A stretch of 55,746 nucleotides of DNA from Eubacteriales bacterium (GCA_030536995.1 JAUNOY010000019.1:1-55746); one strand, 5' to 3'. Counted from the stretch's first letter, positions 9,076 through 20,326 are shown. A program made the numbers and translations. The notes: a model not told the origin generated them from the sequence alone.

Positions 9076-10014
9076 TTAGTTTAACACCATACGGGCTGAA
9101 CCGTAAATACCGGCATCATTTCCAAGATTAGCAATCACAATCGGCACATCTTTGCAAAGGGAGAACGCATATTTTTTGTAGTATTTCTGAATACAGTCCA
9201 CAAGAGGCTGTCCTGCCTTTGATACGCCTCCGCCTACTACAATTGCCTCAGGGTCGATCACAGATGCAAAAACAGCAAGAGCACCGCCTAATTTATCGCC
9301 AACCTCATCCATAATTTGAGCTGCAACCTCATCTCCGGCTTTATAGGCATCAAGAACACTTTTCGCTGAAAATTTATTGTTTTTACGAAGAACGCTGTCT
9401 TTTGTTGTGGACGCAAGAACTCTGTTTGCCACACGTACAATACCTGTAGCAGAAGTATACTGTTCCAGACATCCTGCATTTCCGCAGTTGCAGGCTTCTT
9501 CTTCATCGTGCACGATACATGCGTGCCCTACCTCGCCGCCTGCGCCGTGGCTTCCTGCCACAATTTTACCGTCTACGATGATTCCGCCGCCTACGCCTGT
9601 TCCGAGAGTCACCATGATAACATTCTGTGCGCCTGCTGCCGAGCCCTTCCATGCTTCACCAAGGGCTGCCACATTGGCATCGTTGCCAGCTTTTGCCGGA
9701 AGTCCGGTAAGTTCGCTGAGCTCTTTCGCTACAGCCTTGAATCCCCAGTAAAGATTTACCGCACAGGCAACCTCTCCTTTACTGTTTACAGGTCCCGGAA
9801 TACCGATTCCGACACCGTCGATGTCTGCTTTATCCAGATTTTTCTCCTGAATCTTTTCTTCAATGGTCTTTGCCACATCCGGAAGAATTTCTGAACCGTT
9901 GTTTTCTGTACGGGTTGGAATTTCCCATTTGTCAATCAGAGTTCCGTCTGTACGGAAAAGTCCGCATTTTACTGATGTTCCCCCTACGTCAATTCCAAAA
10001 CAATATAATCCCAT
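9076..10014 (-). CDS. glk: ROK-family glucokinase
   Basis: ATP-dependent sugar kinase that makes glucose 6-phosphate in the cytosol. The 312-aa protein has the N-terminal phosphate loop GIDVGGTSVKCGL, the sugar site GNDANVAALGE, TLGTGVGGGI, and the ROK zinc signature CNCGNAGCLEQY with a preceding GEVGH. These match ROK glucokinases of Firmicutes, which lack an N-terminal helix-turn-helix. It is encoded downstream of hprK on the same strand with a 162-nt gap. HprK and Glk both belong to carbon catabolite control. Related ROK kinases for N-acetylmannosamine or fructose cannot be fully excluded. Confidence 0.88.
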   Translation of the reverse strand: MGLYCFGIDVGGTSVKCGLFRTDGTLIDKWEIPTRTENNGSEILPDVAKTIEEKIQEKNLDKADIDGVGIGIPGPVNSKGEVACAVNLYWGFKAVAKELSELTGLPAKAGNDANVAALGEAWKGSAAGAQNVIMVTLGTGVGGGIIVDGKIVAGSHGAGGEVGHACIVHDEEEACNCGNAGCLEQYTSATGIVRVANRVLASTTKDSVLRKNNKFSAKSVLDAYKAGDEVAAQIMDEVGDKLGGALAVFASVIDPEAIVVGGGVSKAGQPLVDCIQKYYKKYAFSLCKDVPIVIANLGNDAGIYGSARMVLN

Positions 10015-10176
10015 ATCTCTCTCCTGTTCTGCAGCGATTCATACGCCGCAATATAATTTTGTATATATGACGGAGCACCTAAAAATACTCCGATCCCCAA
10101 AACGCATTCGCGTTTCTGAAACCATTAAACCTTACAGAATCCTATTCTCCATTCCTGCAAAGCAAGATCATCCTGA

Positions 10177-11109
10177 TTATCCTTCTCTTTTCTTTGCAAT
10201 ATTAGCCTGCACACGCTTATACAGCTCTTCTGCCGCATTGTATCCCATCTTCTTCTGTCTGTGGTTAACTGCTGCAGATTCTACAATAATCGCAAGATTT
10301 CGGCCAGGACGAATCGGAAGTGAATGACATACAATCTTGTTTCCGAGATATTCCGTATATTCTTCGTGAAGGCCAAGGCGATCATACTCTTTATCCCTGT
10401 CCCATTCCTCCAGCTTGATAACAAGATCAACTGCCTGTGTATCTTTTACACTCTCAACACCGAACAGAGTCTTAACATCAATAATACCAATACCACGGAG
10501 TTCGATGAAATGTCTGGTGATATCCGGCGCGGAACCTACCAGCGTTACGTCACTTACCTTTCTCAGTTCTACGACATCGTCACTTACAAGACGATGTCCT
10601 CTCTTAAGCAGCTCCAAAGCCGCCTCACTCTTACCGATACCGCTCTCGCCTGTAATCAGAACACCTTCACCGTATACGTCTACAAGTACGCCATGAATGG
10701 AAATGCAAGGCGCAAGCTGTACGCCCAGCCAACGGATAATTTCAGCCATAAAACTGGATGTAGTTCTCTCTGTCACGAATGTCGGCACGTTATATTTAAT
10801 CGCAAGTTCCAGCATGTCCTGTGACGGCCTTGTCATGGTACTGAAAATCACGCACGGAATCTCGCTGGAAATAAATCTTTCGTACTTAAATCTGCGTTCC
10901 TCCTCACTGAGCTGCATCAGATATGTGTACTCTACATAACCAATAATCTGCACACGTTCATTTGCAAAATGCTCCAGATATCCGGTCAGCTGGAGTGCCG
11001 GTCTGTTAATTTCTGTCGTCTTGATCTGAATTTCTGACAGATCAATTTCAGGAGTCAGGTTTGTCAAATCCATTTCCTGTGCTAATTTCGTCAATTGTAC
11101 ACCCTTCAT
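10177..11109 (-). CDS. hprK: HPr kinase/phosphorylase
   Basis: Bifunctional enzyme that phosphorylates Ser46 of HPr and reverses it, the signal that controls CcpA-dependent catabolite repression in Firmicutes. The 310-aa product has the N-terminal HprK domain, then Walker A GESGIGKSE followed by GHRLVSDD, and the C-terminal family signature LRGIGIIDV. An upstream in-frame codon at 11145 exists, but AAGGAGA lies eight nt before the ATG at 11109 and the protein from there fits the family N-terminus. It indicates a Gram-positive PTS-using host. Followed by glk on the same strand. Confidence 0.95.
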   Translation of the reverse strand: MKGVQLTKLAQEMDLTNLTPEIDLSEIQIKTTEINRPALQLTGYLEHFANERVQIIGYVEYTYLMQLSEEERRFKYERFISSEIPCVIFSTMTRPSQDMLELAIKYNVPTFVTERTTSSFMAEIIRWLGVQLAPCISIHGVLVDVYGEGVLITGESGIGKSEAALELLKRGHRLVSDDVVELRKVSDVTLVGSAPDITRHFIELRGIGIIDVKTLFGVESVKDTQAVDLVIKLEEWDRDKEYDRLGLHEEYTEYLGNKIVCHSLPIRPGRNLAIIVESAAVNHRQKKMGYNAAEELYKRVQANIAKKREG

Positions 11110-11203
11110 AATTTTCTCCTTTTCAGTTTTCAGAATTATTTTCATTATACCACATTCTTCTCCATAACTTCAATCCATATAGAAAATCCCCAATACAAAA
11201 AAA

Positions 11204-13051
11204 TCAGGGTTTGTGGAAATATTCATACACCTGTCTGGCGCTTCGCTTATTCATGGATTCTGTCTGCGCCAGTTCTTCTTCCGATGCATCTCTGATGTTT
11301 TCCAGAGACTTAAATCTACGCATCAGGGCTTTTCTCCTTGATTCGCCAATACCCGGAATATCATCGAGCAGGGAATGCACCTGCTCCTTACTCCGAAGAG
11401 AACGGTGGTATTCTATTGCGAAGCGGTGCGCCTCGTCCTGAATCCTTGTAATCAAACGGAAACCTTCGCTTGACGTATCAACCGGAATCTCCTCATTGTC
11501 AAAATAAAGCCCCCTTGTTCTGTGATGGTCGTCCTTTACCATACCGCACACGGGAATCTTAAGCCCCAGCTTTTCCAGCACTTTAAGCGCAATATTCACC
11601 TGTCCTCTTCCACCGTCCATAAGAATCAGATCCGGCATCAGAGAAAAGCTGTCAAATTCCCTCTTGCTTTCATGGGTAAACCGCCTTGTCAGCACTTCCT
11701 CCATGCTGGCGTAATCGTTCGGCCCCCGCACCCATTTAATCCTGAATTTACGGTAATCGCTGCGTTTCGGTTTTCCTTTTTCATAAACCACCATAGAACC
11801 TACCGACTCGAAGCCACTGATATTGGATATATCATATGCCTCCATTCTTGTTATTCCGGAAAGATTCAGCCACTTCTCTACTTCACGAACAGCTCCCAGA
11901 GTTCTGCCTTCCTCTCGTTTGATTCGCTCTCTGTCTTTAGTCAAAACCATTTCGGCATTTTCGGCAGCAAGCTCCACCAGTTTCTCTTTCGTCCCTTTTT
12001 TCGGTACACGAAGATATACGCGCTGTGTCCTTCTTGCAGTGAGCCATTCTTCAATAATCTGCGCATCCTCAATTTCTTTCTGAAGCATGATTTCTCTGGG
12101 GATAAAAGGTGTTCCTGCATAAAACTGCTTGATGAAGCTGGACAAAACCTGCGCTTTCGTATCTCCTCTTGCCACGCGGAGAAAGAAATGCTCTCTGCCT
12201 ATCAATTTGCCGCCTCTGACAAAAAAGACCTGCACAACAGCGTCCTGCTCTCTTAAATCAGGGCTTTCATCCATAGCCACAGCAATGATATCCTTATCCT
12301 CTTCGCCATAGCTGGTGATTTTCTGACGTTCCCCGATCTTTCGGATGCTTGTAATCAAATCTCTGTACTCCACAGCGTCTTCAAACCGCATTTCTTCAGA
12401 TGCATCCATCATTTTATCTGTCAATTCCTCAATAGTGTCTTTAAAATCTCCGTTCAGAAAACGCAGTACCTTATCTATATTTTTTTTATACTCCTCAGAG
12501 CTGATATTCCCCTGACAGGGCGCTGCACACTGCTTCATGTGATAATACAGGCATGGACGGTCTTTCCCGCAGTCTTTCGGCAGATTACGGCTGCAGGAAC
12601 GCACCTGATACAGCTTCCTAAGTAATTCAATCACATCCTTAACCGCTGTATTACTGGTGTAAGGTCCAAAATATTTTGCTTTGTCTTTTTTCATTCTGCG
12701 GGCAAAAAGAACCCTGGGATATGCTTCATTCACAGTTACCTTGATAAACGGGTAGCTTTTATCGTCCTTCAGCATAGTATTATATTTCGGACGGTGTTCT
12801 TTTATCAGATTGCATTCCAGAACAAGGGCTTCCAACTCGGAATCTGTGATAATATACTCAAATCTGGAAATATGGGTGACCATCTGCTCAATCTTTGCCC
12901 CCTTATTCCTGCTGCTCTGAAAATACTGGCGGACACGGTTTTTCAGGCTTACCGCCTTTCCCACATAAATAATTTCATCTTTTTCATCGTGCATAATGTA
13001 AACACCCGGTTTCGCGGGCAGTTTCTTCAGTTCTTCTTCTATCTGAAACAT
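11204..13051 (-). CDS. uvrC: UvrABC excinuclease subunit C
   Basis: UvrC makes the dual incisions in nucleotide excision repair. The 615-aa protein has the GIY-YIG domain at the N-terminus ([18 protein letters not shown]), a UVR motif region around residues 200-240, the RNase H-like UvrC domain with [10 protein letters not shown] and [10 protein letters not shown], and a C-terminal helix-hairpin-helix pair ([20 protein letters not shown], 20 residues). The GGAGGG site places the start at 13051 rather than the upstream 13111. Length is normal. The gene lies between the FtsH terminator and hprK. Confidence 0.95.
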   Translation of the reverse strand: MFQIEEELKKLPAKPGVYIMHDEKDEIIYVGKAVSLKNRVRQYFQSSRNKGAKIEQMVTHISRFEYIITDSELEALVLECNLIKEHRPKYNTMLKDDKSYPFIKVTVNEAYPRVLFARRMKKDKAKYFGPYTSNTAVKDVIELLRKLYQVRSCSRNLPKDCGKDRPCLYYHMKQCAAPCQGNISSEEYKKNIDKVLRFLNGDFKDTIEELTDKMMDASEEMRFEDAVEYRDLITSIRKIGERQKITSYGEEDKDIIAVAMDESPDLREQDAVVQVFFVRGGKLIGREHFFLRVARGDTKAQVLSSFIKQFYAGTPFIPREIMLQKEIEDAQIIEEWLTARRTQRVYLRVPKKGTKEKLVELAAENAEMVLTKDRERIKREEGRTLGAVREVEKWLNLSGITRMEAYDISNISGFESVGSMVVYEKGKPKRSDYRKFRIKWVRGPNDYASMEEVLTRRFTHESKREFDSFSLMPDLILMDGGRGQVNIALKVLEKLGLKIPVCGMVKDDHHRTRGLYFDNEEIPVDTSSEGFRLITRIQDEAHRFAIEYHRSLRSKEQVHSLLDDIPGIGESRRKALMRRFKSLENIRDASEEELAQTESMNKRSARQVYEYFHKP

Positions 13052-13116
13052 AAGTTTCCCTCCGGAAATCCAGCGTATGGAATTACTTATACACATTATA
13101 CACGCTTCCAAGCATA

Positions 13117-13146
13117 AAGAAAACCGGGAATTTTAATTCCCGGTTC
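13117..13146 (-). terminator. Intrinsic terminator after ftsH
   Basis: Perfect stem AACCGGGAATT (13122-13132) / AATTCCCGGTT (13135-13145), followed on the minus strand by TTTTCTTT. It ends the ftsH transcript before uvrC. Confidence 0.85.
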
Positions 13147-13149
13147 TTC

Positions 13150-15123
13150 TCAAACTTCTTTATGTTCTTCTAACTGTTCTTCTTTATACTCTTCTGTTTT
13201 ATCCGGCTGGTCAAGTTCATTTAAATTTTCCGGAATATCCTTTCCCTGCTCTACTGCACGGAAAATCTTCATGAACTCCTTACCTGTGATCGTTTCTTTT
13301 CTGATAAGGAAATCCGCAATCTTGTGAAGCGCTTCCATATGAGCACCGATCAGTTCCTTCGCTTCTTCATAAGATTTACGGAGAAGCATCATCACCTCAT
13401 GGTCAACCTCTGTCGCTGTATTATCACCGCAATCCAGAACTGCACGACCACTTAAATACTGATTCTCCACAGTTGCAAGTCCCATCAGCCCAAACTTCTC
13501 AGACATACCGTACTGGGTGATCATCGCTTTGGCAACTTTCGTCGCCTGCTCAATATCATTGGCCGCTCCTGTTGTCACAGTATCAAATACAAGCTCTTCC
13601 GCAGCACGACCTCCGAGATATCCCACCAGCATAGCTTCCAGCTCTTTCTTCGTATTAAGATATTTTTCCTCCTCAGGCACCTGCATAACATAACCAAGAG
13701 CGCCCATCGTACGCGGTACGATTGTAATTTTCTGTACAGGCTCCGCATCCTTCTGAAGCGCGCTCACAAGAGCGTGTCCGACTTCATGATAGGAAACAAT
13801 CTTTCTCTCCTGCTCGCTTAAAATGCGGTCTTTCTTTTCTTTCCCTACAAGCACAACTTCTACAGATTCAAGCAAATCCTTCTGAGAAACTGCACGGCGG
13901 CCGTTTTTCACTGCAAGAATCGCCGCTTCGTTGATCATATTTGCAAGATCCGAGCCAACTGCGCCTGAAGTTGCAAGCGCAATTGCATCAAAATCAACCG
14001 TCTCATCAAGCATTACATTTTTTGCGTGAACTTTCAAAATCTCCACACGCCCTTTGAGATCAGGACGATCTACAATAACCCTTCTGTCGAAACGTCCCGG
14101 ACGCAGAAGTGCAGGATCGAGAACCTCCGGACGGTTGGTCGCCGCCAGAATGAGAAGCCCCTTGGATGTATCAAATCCGTCCATCTCTGCCAGAAGCTGG
14201 TTTAAAGTCTGTTCTCGCTCGTCATTGCCGCCTCCATAACGGGAATCACGGCTCTTTCCAATAGCATCGATCTCATCAATAAACACAATACACGGCGCGT
14301 TCTTTTTCGCTTCCTCAAAAAGGTCACGAACACGGGATGCACCCACTCCTACAAACATTTCCACAAATTCAGAACCGGAAAGAGAGAAGAACGGCACATG
14401 CGCCTCTCCTGCAACAGCTTTTGCAAGAAGAGTTTTACCTGTTCCCGGAGGTCCCACAAGAAGAGCCCCCTTGGGAAGCTTGGCTCCGATTGTTGTGTAT
14501 TTGCCCGGGTTATGAAGGAAGTCTACCACTTCCTGAAGCGACTCTTTCGCCTCATCCTGTCCTGCCACATCCTTAAACGTGATACCTGTTTCCTTCTGAA
14601 TGTAAGCCTTGGCACGGCTTTTGCCAACGCCCATCATTCCTCCGCCTTTATTCATACGGCGCATAAAAATCGTCAGAAGGCCGAAAAGAAGAAGCGTTGG
14701 AAGCAATACACTCACCAGCATTGACACCAATTCGCCAAAAGCATCCGGCGGTTCTCTGTGGAATTCAATTCCTGTTCCCTCCAGACGCTCAGTCAGAGCA
14801 TTCTCATCCTCCACCTGATTTGTGTAATAACTCGTCTCGGAAAAACGGGATTCCTGTTTCTTAGGAACAATAGTCAGAGTCCCGCCTGACTGTATCGTAA
14901 CTTCCCTTATCTGGTCTTTTTCTACCATATCAATAAACTTGTCATAAGAAATCTCGCTGGAACTATCCTTCAGCATATTTGTAAAAAGACTGAAACACAC
15001 CAGTGTGACAAGAAGGCATATAAGGAAGGCCAGAATTGACTGGCGGTTTTTGTTCGGTTCCTTTTTATTCGGGTCTCTGTTATCAGGACGATTGCCGTTT
15101 GGGTTGTTGTCCATATTATCCAT
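13150..15123 (-). CDS. ftsH: ATP-dependent zinc metalloprotease FtsH
   Basis: Membrane-anchored AAA+ protease that degrades misfolded membrane and regulatory proteins. The 657-aa product begins with an Asn/Asp/Lys-rich cytosolic stretch, then a first membrane helix, an extracytoplasmic domain, a second helix (about residues 135-155), the AAA domain with Walker A GPPGTGKT and Walker [10 protein letters not shown], the [22 protein letters not shown] (19 residues) and zinc motif HEVGH. The C-terminus is acidic. AGGAGG before 15123 selects this ATG; the open frame to 15243 is not needed. Monocistronic with its own terminator. Confidence 0.95.
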   Translation of the reverse strand: MDNMDNNPNGNRPDNRDPNKKEPNKNRQSILAFLICLLVTLVCFSLFTNMLKDSSSEISYDKFIDMVEKDQIREVTIQSGGTLTIVPKKQESRFSETSYYTNQVEDENALTERLEGTGIEFHREPPDAFGELVSMLVSVLLPTLLLFGLLTIFMRRMNKGGGMMGVGKSRAKAYIQKETGITFKDVAGQDEAKESLQEVVDFLHNPGKYTTIGAKLPKGALLVGPPGTGKTLLAKAVAGEAHVPFFSLSGSEFVEMFVGVGASRVRDLFEEAKKNAPCIVFIDEIDAIGKSRDSRYGGGNDEREQTLNQLLAEMDGFDTSKGLLILAATNRPEVLDPALLRPGRFDRRVIVDRPDLKGRVEILKVHAKNVMLDETVDFDAIALATSGAVGSDLANMINEAAILAVKNGRRAVSQKDLLESVEVVLVGKEKKDRILSEQERKIVSYHEVGHALVSALQKDAEPVQKITIVPRTMGALGYVMQVPEEEKYLNTKKELEAMLVGYLGGRAAEELVFDTVTTGAANDIEQATKVAKAMITQYGMSEKFGLMGLATVENQYLSGRAVLDCGDNTATEVDHEVMMLLRKSYEEAKELIGAHMEALHKIADFLIRKETITGKEFMKIFRAVEQGKDIPENLNELDQPDKTEEYKEEQLEEHKEV

Positions 15124-15412
15124 TTTTATCCTCCTATTATTATCTTTTTTATTATAAGTACAAAACATGTATAAATCAACTGCCAGATTGTGAAATTCCC
15201 TTGATTTTTCCGTTATTTCTACTAAATCCGAAAAAAAACACAAAATATATTAAAATTTCATGTTACAAATTCCATGTTTTGTAGTATACTGATGGCAAAG
15301 TGTTTTTATCGTAGCTATTCAGTATCTTTATAACCATATTGTTATTATGAACAGTTACTTTTTATTTTTAAATTAATTCTCAAATCAAAGGAAAGGACAG
15401 GAATCTGAACAA

Positions 15413-16888
15413 ATGAAAATAGGATTTGACAATGACAAGTATTTGAAAATGCAGTCCGAACACATACGTGAACGTATTAATGAATTTGACAACAAGCTTT
15501 ATCTGGAATTCGGCGGCAAGCTTTTTGACGATTACCACGCCTCCAGAGTTCTGCCCGGTTTTGAGCCGGACAGCAAGCTCCGTATGCTCATGCAGCTTTC
15601 CGATCAGGCTGAAATCGTCATTGTTATCAGCGCCGGAGATATTGACAAAAATAAAGTACGAGGCGATCTTGGCATCACCTACGACGAAGATGTCCTCCGT
15701 CTGATGGACGTTTTTACAGAAAAAGGCCTCTTTGTAGGCAGCGTCTGCATCACCCAGTATGCAGGTCAGGAAAGTGCCGACGCTTTCCGTAAACGTCTGG
15801 AAAAACTGGGAATACGCGTATATGTAAACTATCTGATTCCAGGCTACCCTAGCAATACAGCCCTTATCGTAAGCGATGAAGGATACGGAAAAAACGATTA
15901 TATCGAAACATCCAGACCTCTGGTTGTTATCACCGCCCCAGGCCCCGGAAGTGGAAAAATGGCAGTTTGCCTTTCCCAGCTCTATCATGAGTATAAACGC
16001 GGAATCAGTGCAGGATATGCAAAATTCGAAACCTTCCCAATCTGGAATATCCCGTTAAAACATCCGGTGAATCTTGCCTATGAGGCAGCTACCGCAGATT
16101 TAAATGACGTGAATATGATTGACCCGTTCCATCTGGAAGCTTATGGTGAAACAACTGTTAACTATAATCGAGATGTAGAAATTTTCCCTGTTCTGCAGAC
16201 TATGTTTGAAAAAATCATCGGTGAATGCCCGTATAAATCTCCTACAGATATGGGTGTAAACATGGTTGGCAACTGCATTGTTGACGATGAAGTCTGCCGC
16301 GAAGCCTCCAGACAGGAAATTATCCGCAGATATTACAAGAGCAAAGGCGCTCTTGTAGAAGGAAGCGGACGGGAAAACGAGGTTTACAAAATTGAACTTC
16401 TCCTTCAACAGGCCCACGCCTCTTTAGAAGACCGCCGCGTAGTTCCGGCAAGTCTGGAACTGGAAAAAGAAACAGGAGCTCCTGCAGCAGCCCTCGAGCT
16501 TTCGGATGGAAGACTTGTGTACGGAAAAACTTCCGATCTTCTCGGAGCCTCCTCAGCTCTCCTGCTCAACACACTGAAAGATCTCGCAGGCATTGACCAT
16601 AAGGAACACGTAATTTCCCCTGATGCGATCCGTCCGATTCAGGAATTAAAAATCCGATACCTCGGAAGCAAAAATCCGCGCCTCCACACAGACGAAACCC
16701 TGATCGCTCTTTCCATAAGCGCAGCAAACAGCGAACACGCCCGTCAGGCACTTATGCAGCTTCCGAAACTGAAAGGATGTCAGGCACATATTTCCGTTCT
16801 TCTGTCCATGGTGGATATTCAAGAGTTCCGCAAACTCGGAATCGAGCTTACCTGCGAACCCAAATTCGAAAAAACTAAAAAATACTAA
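15413..16888 (+). CDS. DUF1846 domain-containing protein
   Basis: 491-aa cytosolic protein covering the full DUF1846 family length, with characteristic segments RVLPGFEPDSK, ITAPGPGSGKMAVCLSQLYH (20 residues) and KFETFPIWNIPL. The P-loop-like GPGSGK suggests nucleotide binding. No biochemical role is established for the family, although structures of homologues are known. GGAAAGGA precedes the ATG. The 289-nt region before it holds TATACT at 15295-15300 as a possible -10 without a clear -35. A terminator follows at 16903. It stands alone as a transcription unit. Confidence 0.85.
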   Translation: MKIGFDNDKYLKMQSEHIRERINEFDNKLYLEFGGKLFDDYHASRVLPGFEPDSKLRMLMQLSDQAEIVIVISAGDIDKNKVRGDLGITYDEDVLRLMDVFTEKGLFVGSVCITQYAGQESADAFRKRLEKLGIRVYVNYLIPGYPSNTALIVSDEGYGKNDYIETSRPLVVITAPGPGSGKMAVCLSQLYHEYKRGISAGYAKFETFPIWNIPLKHPVNLAYEAATADLNDVNMIDPFHLEAYGETTVNYNRDVEIFPVLQTMFEKIIGECPYKSPTDMGVNMVGNCIVDDEVCREASRQEIIRRYYKSKGALVEGSGRENEVYKIELLLQQAHASLEDRRVVPASLELEKETGAPAAALELSDGRLVYGKTSDLLGASSALLLNTLKDLAGIDHKEHVISPDAIRPIQELKIRYLGSKNPRLHTDETLIALSISAANSEHARQALMQLPKLKGCQAHISVLLSMVDIQEFRKLGIELTCEPKFEKTKKY

Positions 16889-16902
16889 GATTGAATCACT
16901 GT

Positions 16903-16947
16903 AAAAATCCCCTGTTCCACACCATTCAGCGTGAAACAGGGGATTTT
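16903..16947. terminator. Bidirectional intrinsic terminator
   Basis: AAAATCCCCTGTT pairs with AACAGGGGATTTT around a partly paired loop, with T-runs on either side. It lies between the converging DUF1846 and galE genes. Confidence 0.88.
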
Positions 16948-16961
16948 ATTATTTACTGATA

Positions 16962-17978
16962 TTACTCTTCATAACCATTAGGGTTGTTACTCTGCCATTT
17001 CCAGGAATCACGGCACATTTCCAGAATACCGAATTCTGCTTTCCAGCCCAGTTCTTTTTCTGCTTTGGCCGGATCTGCATAGCAGGTTGCAATATCGCCA
17101 GGACGGCGCGGCTTGATTACATACGGAATTTTTACACCGTTCGCTTTCTCAAAGTTCTTCACAATATCAAGAACGCTGTAACCGTTTCCTGTGCCAAGAT
17201 TGTAAATATTCAATCCGGCTTTTTCTTCAATCTTTTTCAGAGCTTTTACATGGCCTCTTGCAAGGTCTACTACATGAATGTAGTCTCTCACTCCGGTACC
17301 ATCGTGTGTATCGTAATCATTTCCAAATACACCAAGTTCTTTTAATTTACCTACTGCAACCTGAGTAATATACGGCATCAGATTATTCGGGATTCCATTT
17401 GGATTCTCGCCGATAGTTCCGCTCTCATGAGCACCGATCGGGTTAAAATAGCGAAGAAGTACTACATTCCATTCCGGGTCTGCCTTCTGGATATCAGACA
17501 GAATCTGCTCCAGCATGGATTTCGTCCAGCCGTATGGGTTGGTACACTGTCCTTTCGGACACTCTTCTGTAATCGGGATAATTGCCGGGTCTCCGTAAAC
17601 AGTTGCAGATGATGAGAAGATAATATTCTTCACGCCATGCTGTCTCATAACATCTACAAGAGTCAAGGTTCCCGCAATATTATTCTCATAATATTCCCAC
17701 GGTTTCGCAACAGATTCGCCAACTGCCTTCAGGCCTGCGAAATGAATACAGGAATCAATGTCTTCTTTTTCGAAAATATCATTCAGGGCATCTCTGTCAA
17801 GGATATCGGCTTTATAGAATTTCACCGGTTTTCCTGTGATCTTGGATACTCTCTCAAGGGATTTTTCACTGGAATTACATAAGTTATCGACAACTACTAC
17901 TTCATAGCCTGCATTCTGCAGTTCTACTACTGTATGGCTTCCGATATAACCAGCACCGCCTGTAACTAAAATTGCCAT
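16962..17978 (-). CDS. galE: UDP-glucose 4-epimerase
   Basis: NAD-dependent extended SDR that interconverts UDP-glucose and UDP-galactose, and in many gut bacteria UDP-GlcNAc and UDP-GalNAc too. The 338-aa protein has the [10 protein letters not shown] dinucleotide motif at the N-terminus, SSSATVYG with the catalytic Ser, and YGWTKSMLE giving the Tyr-x3-Lys pair. It follows the hexosamine kinase gene by 137 nt on the same strand, in the same gene order as the end of the bifidobacterial lnp operon (kinase, uridylyltransferase-type step, epimerase). The context suggests that N-acetylated substrates may be relevant; this is inference. Confidence 0.94.
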   Translation of the reverse strand: MAILVTGGAGYIGSHTVVELQNAGYEVVVVDNLCNSSEKSLERVSKITGKPVKFYKADILDRDALNDIFEKEDIDSCIHFAGLKAVGESVAKPWEYYENNIAGTLTLVDVMRQHGVKNIIFSSSATVYGDPAIIPITEECPKGQCTNPYGWTKSMLEQILSDIQKADPEWNVVLLRYFNPIGAHESGTIGENPNGIPNNLMPYITQVAVGKLKELGVFGNDYDTHDGTGVRDYIHVVDLARGHVKALKKIEEKAGLNIYNLGTGNGYSVLDIVKNFEKANGVKIPYVIKPRRPGDIATCYADPAKAEKELGWKAEFGILEMCRDSWKWQSNNPNGYEE

Positions 17979-18115
17979 GTCATTTTCCTCCTAATTTCCG
18001 CGCTGTATCTTTCCTGCGCTTAAATGATGTCACGGATTTCAGCATATCAACACGTTCCTGTAACCAAACATTTCCCCGAAACCCGTTCTGTTCGGATTAC
18101 TGCTTTATTGTATCA

Positions 18116-19219
18116 TTATTTATATTTTTCTACAATAGCTTTCATCTGCTCAAGCTTGCTTTCCATATCCGCTACCAGCTTAAACTGTGTACGGCATCTG
18201 TCAAGATTGTGATTCTCTCTGTGGATTTTGAAATAATTGTCACCATCCAGATGGTCTGTCAGGAAACGCATACCACATTCAAAAGTCATCATAATCGCCC
18301 CCATTGGAAGCATATCGATTTCTGTCTCAGTCAGAGCGCCGCCGCAGCCTTCGATAAATCCTTTTACATAAATTTCATAAAGATTCAAGTCACAGGAAAT
18401 TCTGGAAAGATCCTGTTCATCCTCAGCGCCTGTACTTGCGCCAAAACGGATGGAATCACCAAAATCATTTACTGCAAGACCTGGCATAACTGTATCAAGG
18501 TCGATTACGCAGATTGCCTTACCTGTCTCATCGTCGATCATAATGTTATTAAGCTTTGTATCATTGTGCGTAACACGTAGCGGAAGCTTACCTTCTGCCT
18601 GCATATCAACAAGTACATGCGCCAGCGCTTCTCTATCCTGCACAAATTTAATTTCTTCCTGCACAGATGCTGCCCTTCCCACAACGTCTGCCTCTACAGC
18701 CTTTTTAAAATTGTTGAAACGGTCTACGGTGTTGTGGAAGTTTACAATTGTCTCATGGAGAGTTTCTGCCGGATAATCAGCAAGAAGTCTCTGAAAATGA
18801 CCAAATGCAACGGCACTCTGATAAAAATCATTTTCATCCTTTACCGCATCGTAGGAAGTAGCTCCTTCAATGAAGAGATATACTCTCCAGTATTCTCCTT
18901 TAGAATCTACAAAGTAATTTTTGCCTTCTTTTGATTCTACGAGATTCAGAGTCTCACGCTCCACATCTCCGCCGTTCTCGATAATTTTCTTTTTCAGCCA
19001 GGAAGTAACACCGCTGACATTCTCCATCAGTTCAACAGGCTTTGTAAAAATACTCTTGTTCATTCTCTGAAGAATGAAGCGTTTCTCTCCTGCCTCTGTT
19101 TTATATGTAAGACGGAACGTATCGTTGATATGCCCGCTTCCGTAAGGGATGCATTCTAACAGTTCTCCCTCAAAATCATATGCACTGATAACCTCATTCA
19201 TATTCTCTTTTAATTCCAC
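18116..19219 (-). CDS. N-acetylhexosamine 1-kinase-like phosphotransferase
   Basis: 367-aa APH-fold kinase strongly resembling NahK/LnpB of bifidobacteria, which phosphorylates GlcNAc or GalNAc at C1 in the lacto-N-biose/galacto-N-biose pathway. Shared segments by recall are YGSGHIND near the start, FILQRMNKSIF, the catalytic loop RVTHNDTKLNNIM, the metal-binding VIDLDTVMPG, and DFGDSIRFGAST. The start is GTG immediately after the TAA of the nucleotidyltransferase gene, with GGGAGG eight nt upstream, so the two are coupled. An ATG six codons later is a weaker alternative. Product sugar 1-phosphate would feed the coupled nucleotidyltransferase and GalE. Substrate is inference from homology. 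Confidence 0.82.
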   Translation of the reverse strand: MELKENMNEVISAYDFEGELLECIPYGSGHINDTFRLTYKTEAGEKRFILQRMNKSIFTKPVELMENVSGVTSWLKKKIIENGGDVERETLNLVESKEGKNYFVDSKGEYWRVYLFIEGATSYDAVKDENDFYQSAVAFGHFQRLLADYPAETLHETIVNFHNTVDRFNNFKKAVEADVVGRAASVQEEIKFVQDREALAHVLVDMQAEGKLPLRVTHNDTKLNNIMIDDETGKAICVIDLDTVMPGLAVNDFGDSIRFGASTGAEDEQDLSRISCDLNLYEIYVKGFIEGCGGALTETEIDMLPMGAIMMTFECGMRFLTDHLDGDNYFKIHRENHNLDRCRTQFKLVADMESKLEQMKAIVEKYK

Positions 19220-20149
19220 TTATTTTTCCTCCCATAACTTCTCAGGATATAATCCGTCATCTTTCAGCTTCTGAATTGCTGCAACAACAACCGGTTTATC
19301 CTCTTTATAAGTAACTCCGTACCATTTATCCATAGATTTGAGCACTTTTACAGTTGCCTTCTTTTCTCCAAGAAGCTCATCTACAACAAATGGAAGGAAA
19401 TATTCGCACTTCAGCGGATTCTTTTCCACATTTTCATCCAGGAATTTTGCAAATCTGTTCTTAAGCTCTTTGAGGATGCTCGCAGAGAATCCCCACATAT
19501 TCATAGATACTGTACTGCCCTCCGGAAGCATTGTCCATGTAGCTCCGTCGTCCTCCGTATAAGCTGCACCGCCGTCTTTTTTCTCAATACGGGTACGTTC
19601 ATTGATTGTCTGGAGATATCCGTTCTCATCTGTCACGCACACACCACGTGCCACATGACCATTATCTGTCAGGGTGTTTTCAAGTTTATAGCCAACCATC
19701 ATATACTGATATGTATCTTCTGTATCTGTATTCTCGGACAGGAACTCATATGCCATCTTGAACGCATGACTTCCGTAGTAGTCGTCCGCATTGATGACAG
19801 CGAAAGGTCCGTCAATTTCATCAATACAGCTCAATACCGCATGTCCGGTTCCCCATGGTTTCACTCGCCCCTCCGGAACCTCATAGCCATCCGGAAGATT
19901 GTGTAAATCCTGGAACACATAAGCAACCTCAATCTGTTTGCTCAGGCGGTCACCGATTGCTGCACGGAAATCTGCCTCATTCTCTTTCTTGATAATAAAG
20001 ACAACTTTTTCAAATCCTGCCTTCACCGCATCATAAATGGAAAAGTCAATGATGATGTGACCTGCCTTATCAATGGGGTCAATCTGTTTCAGACCGCCGT
20101 AACGACTTCCCATACCTGCTGCCATAACTACTAATACCGGCTTGCTCAT
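19220..20149 (-). CDS. Sugar-1-phosphate nucleotidyltransferase
   Basis: 309-aa nucleotidyltransferase with the GT-A-like N-terminal signature AAGMGSRYGGLKQ and the metal-site motif VINADDYYG. It is of the NTP_transferase type seen beside NahK-like kinases in Lachnospiraceae. The most likely reaction is UTP plus hexose(NAc) 1-phosphate giving UDP-sugar and pyrophosphate, which would replace the LnpC transferase of bifidobacteria. The ATG at 20149 has GAGGAAA upstream; the frame to 20179 has no better site. Possible -10 TATAAT lies at 20198-20203 on the minus strand with a poor -35. It is followed without a gap by the kinase gene. Exact substrate unknown. Confidence 0.75.
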   Translation of the reverse strand: MSKPVLVVMAAGMGSRYGGLKQIDPIDKAGHIIIDFSIYDAVKAGFEKVVFIIKKENEADFRAAIGDRLSKQIEVAYVFQDLHNLPDGYEVPEGRVKPWGTGHAVLSCIDEIDGPFAVINADDYYGSHAFKMAYEFLSENTDTEDTYQYMMVGYKLENTLTDNGHVARGVCVTDENGYLQTINERTRIEKKDGGAAYTEDDGATWTMLPEGSTVSMNMWGFSASILKELKNRFAKFLDENVEKNPLKCEYFLPFVVDELLGEKKATVKVLKSMDKWYGVTYKEDKPVVVAAIQKLKDDGLYPEKLWEEK

Positions 20150-20287
20150 AATTTTTTCCTCTTTTCTTTCTTTTTTCAAATCACTTACGTTAATCCTATT
20201 ATATTCCTGTCAAAAGATTTTTTCTTTTCCTAATTGTCCGATTTTTTGCACATATAGGAGTTTTCGTTATTGATTCTGTATCTTTTA

Positions 20288-20322
20288 CAAAAAGAGGCAC
20301 CTGACTGGCAGGTACCTCTTAA
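20288..20322 (-). terminator. Intrinsic terminator after the first sugar ABC operon
   Basis: AAGAGGTACCTG / CAGGTGCCTCTT hairpin with a five-base loop, followed by TTTTTG on the minus strand. It separates the permease genes from the nucleotidyltransferase-kinase pair, which therefore probably has its own promoter. Confidence 0.82.
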
Positions 20323-20326
20323 AATA

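Noticed and set aside
20185-20213. TTGACA at 20208-20213 as promoter -35 for the nucleotidyltransferase gene
   Set aside because: No acceptable -10 lies 16-18 nt downstream; the nearby TATAAT is only four nt away.
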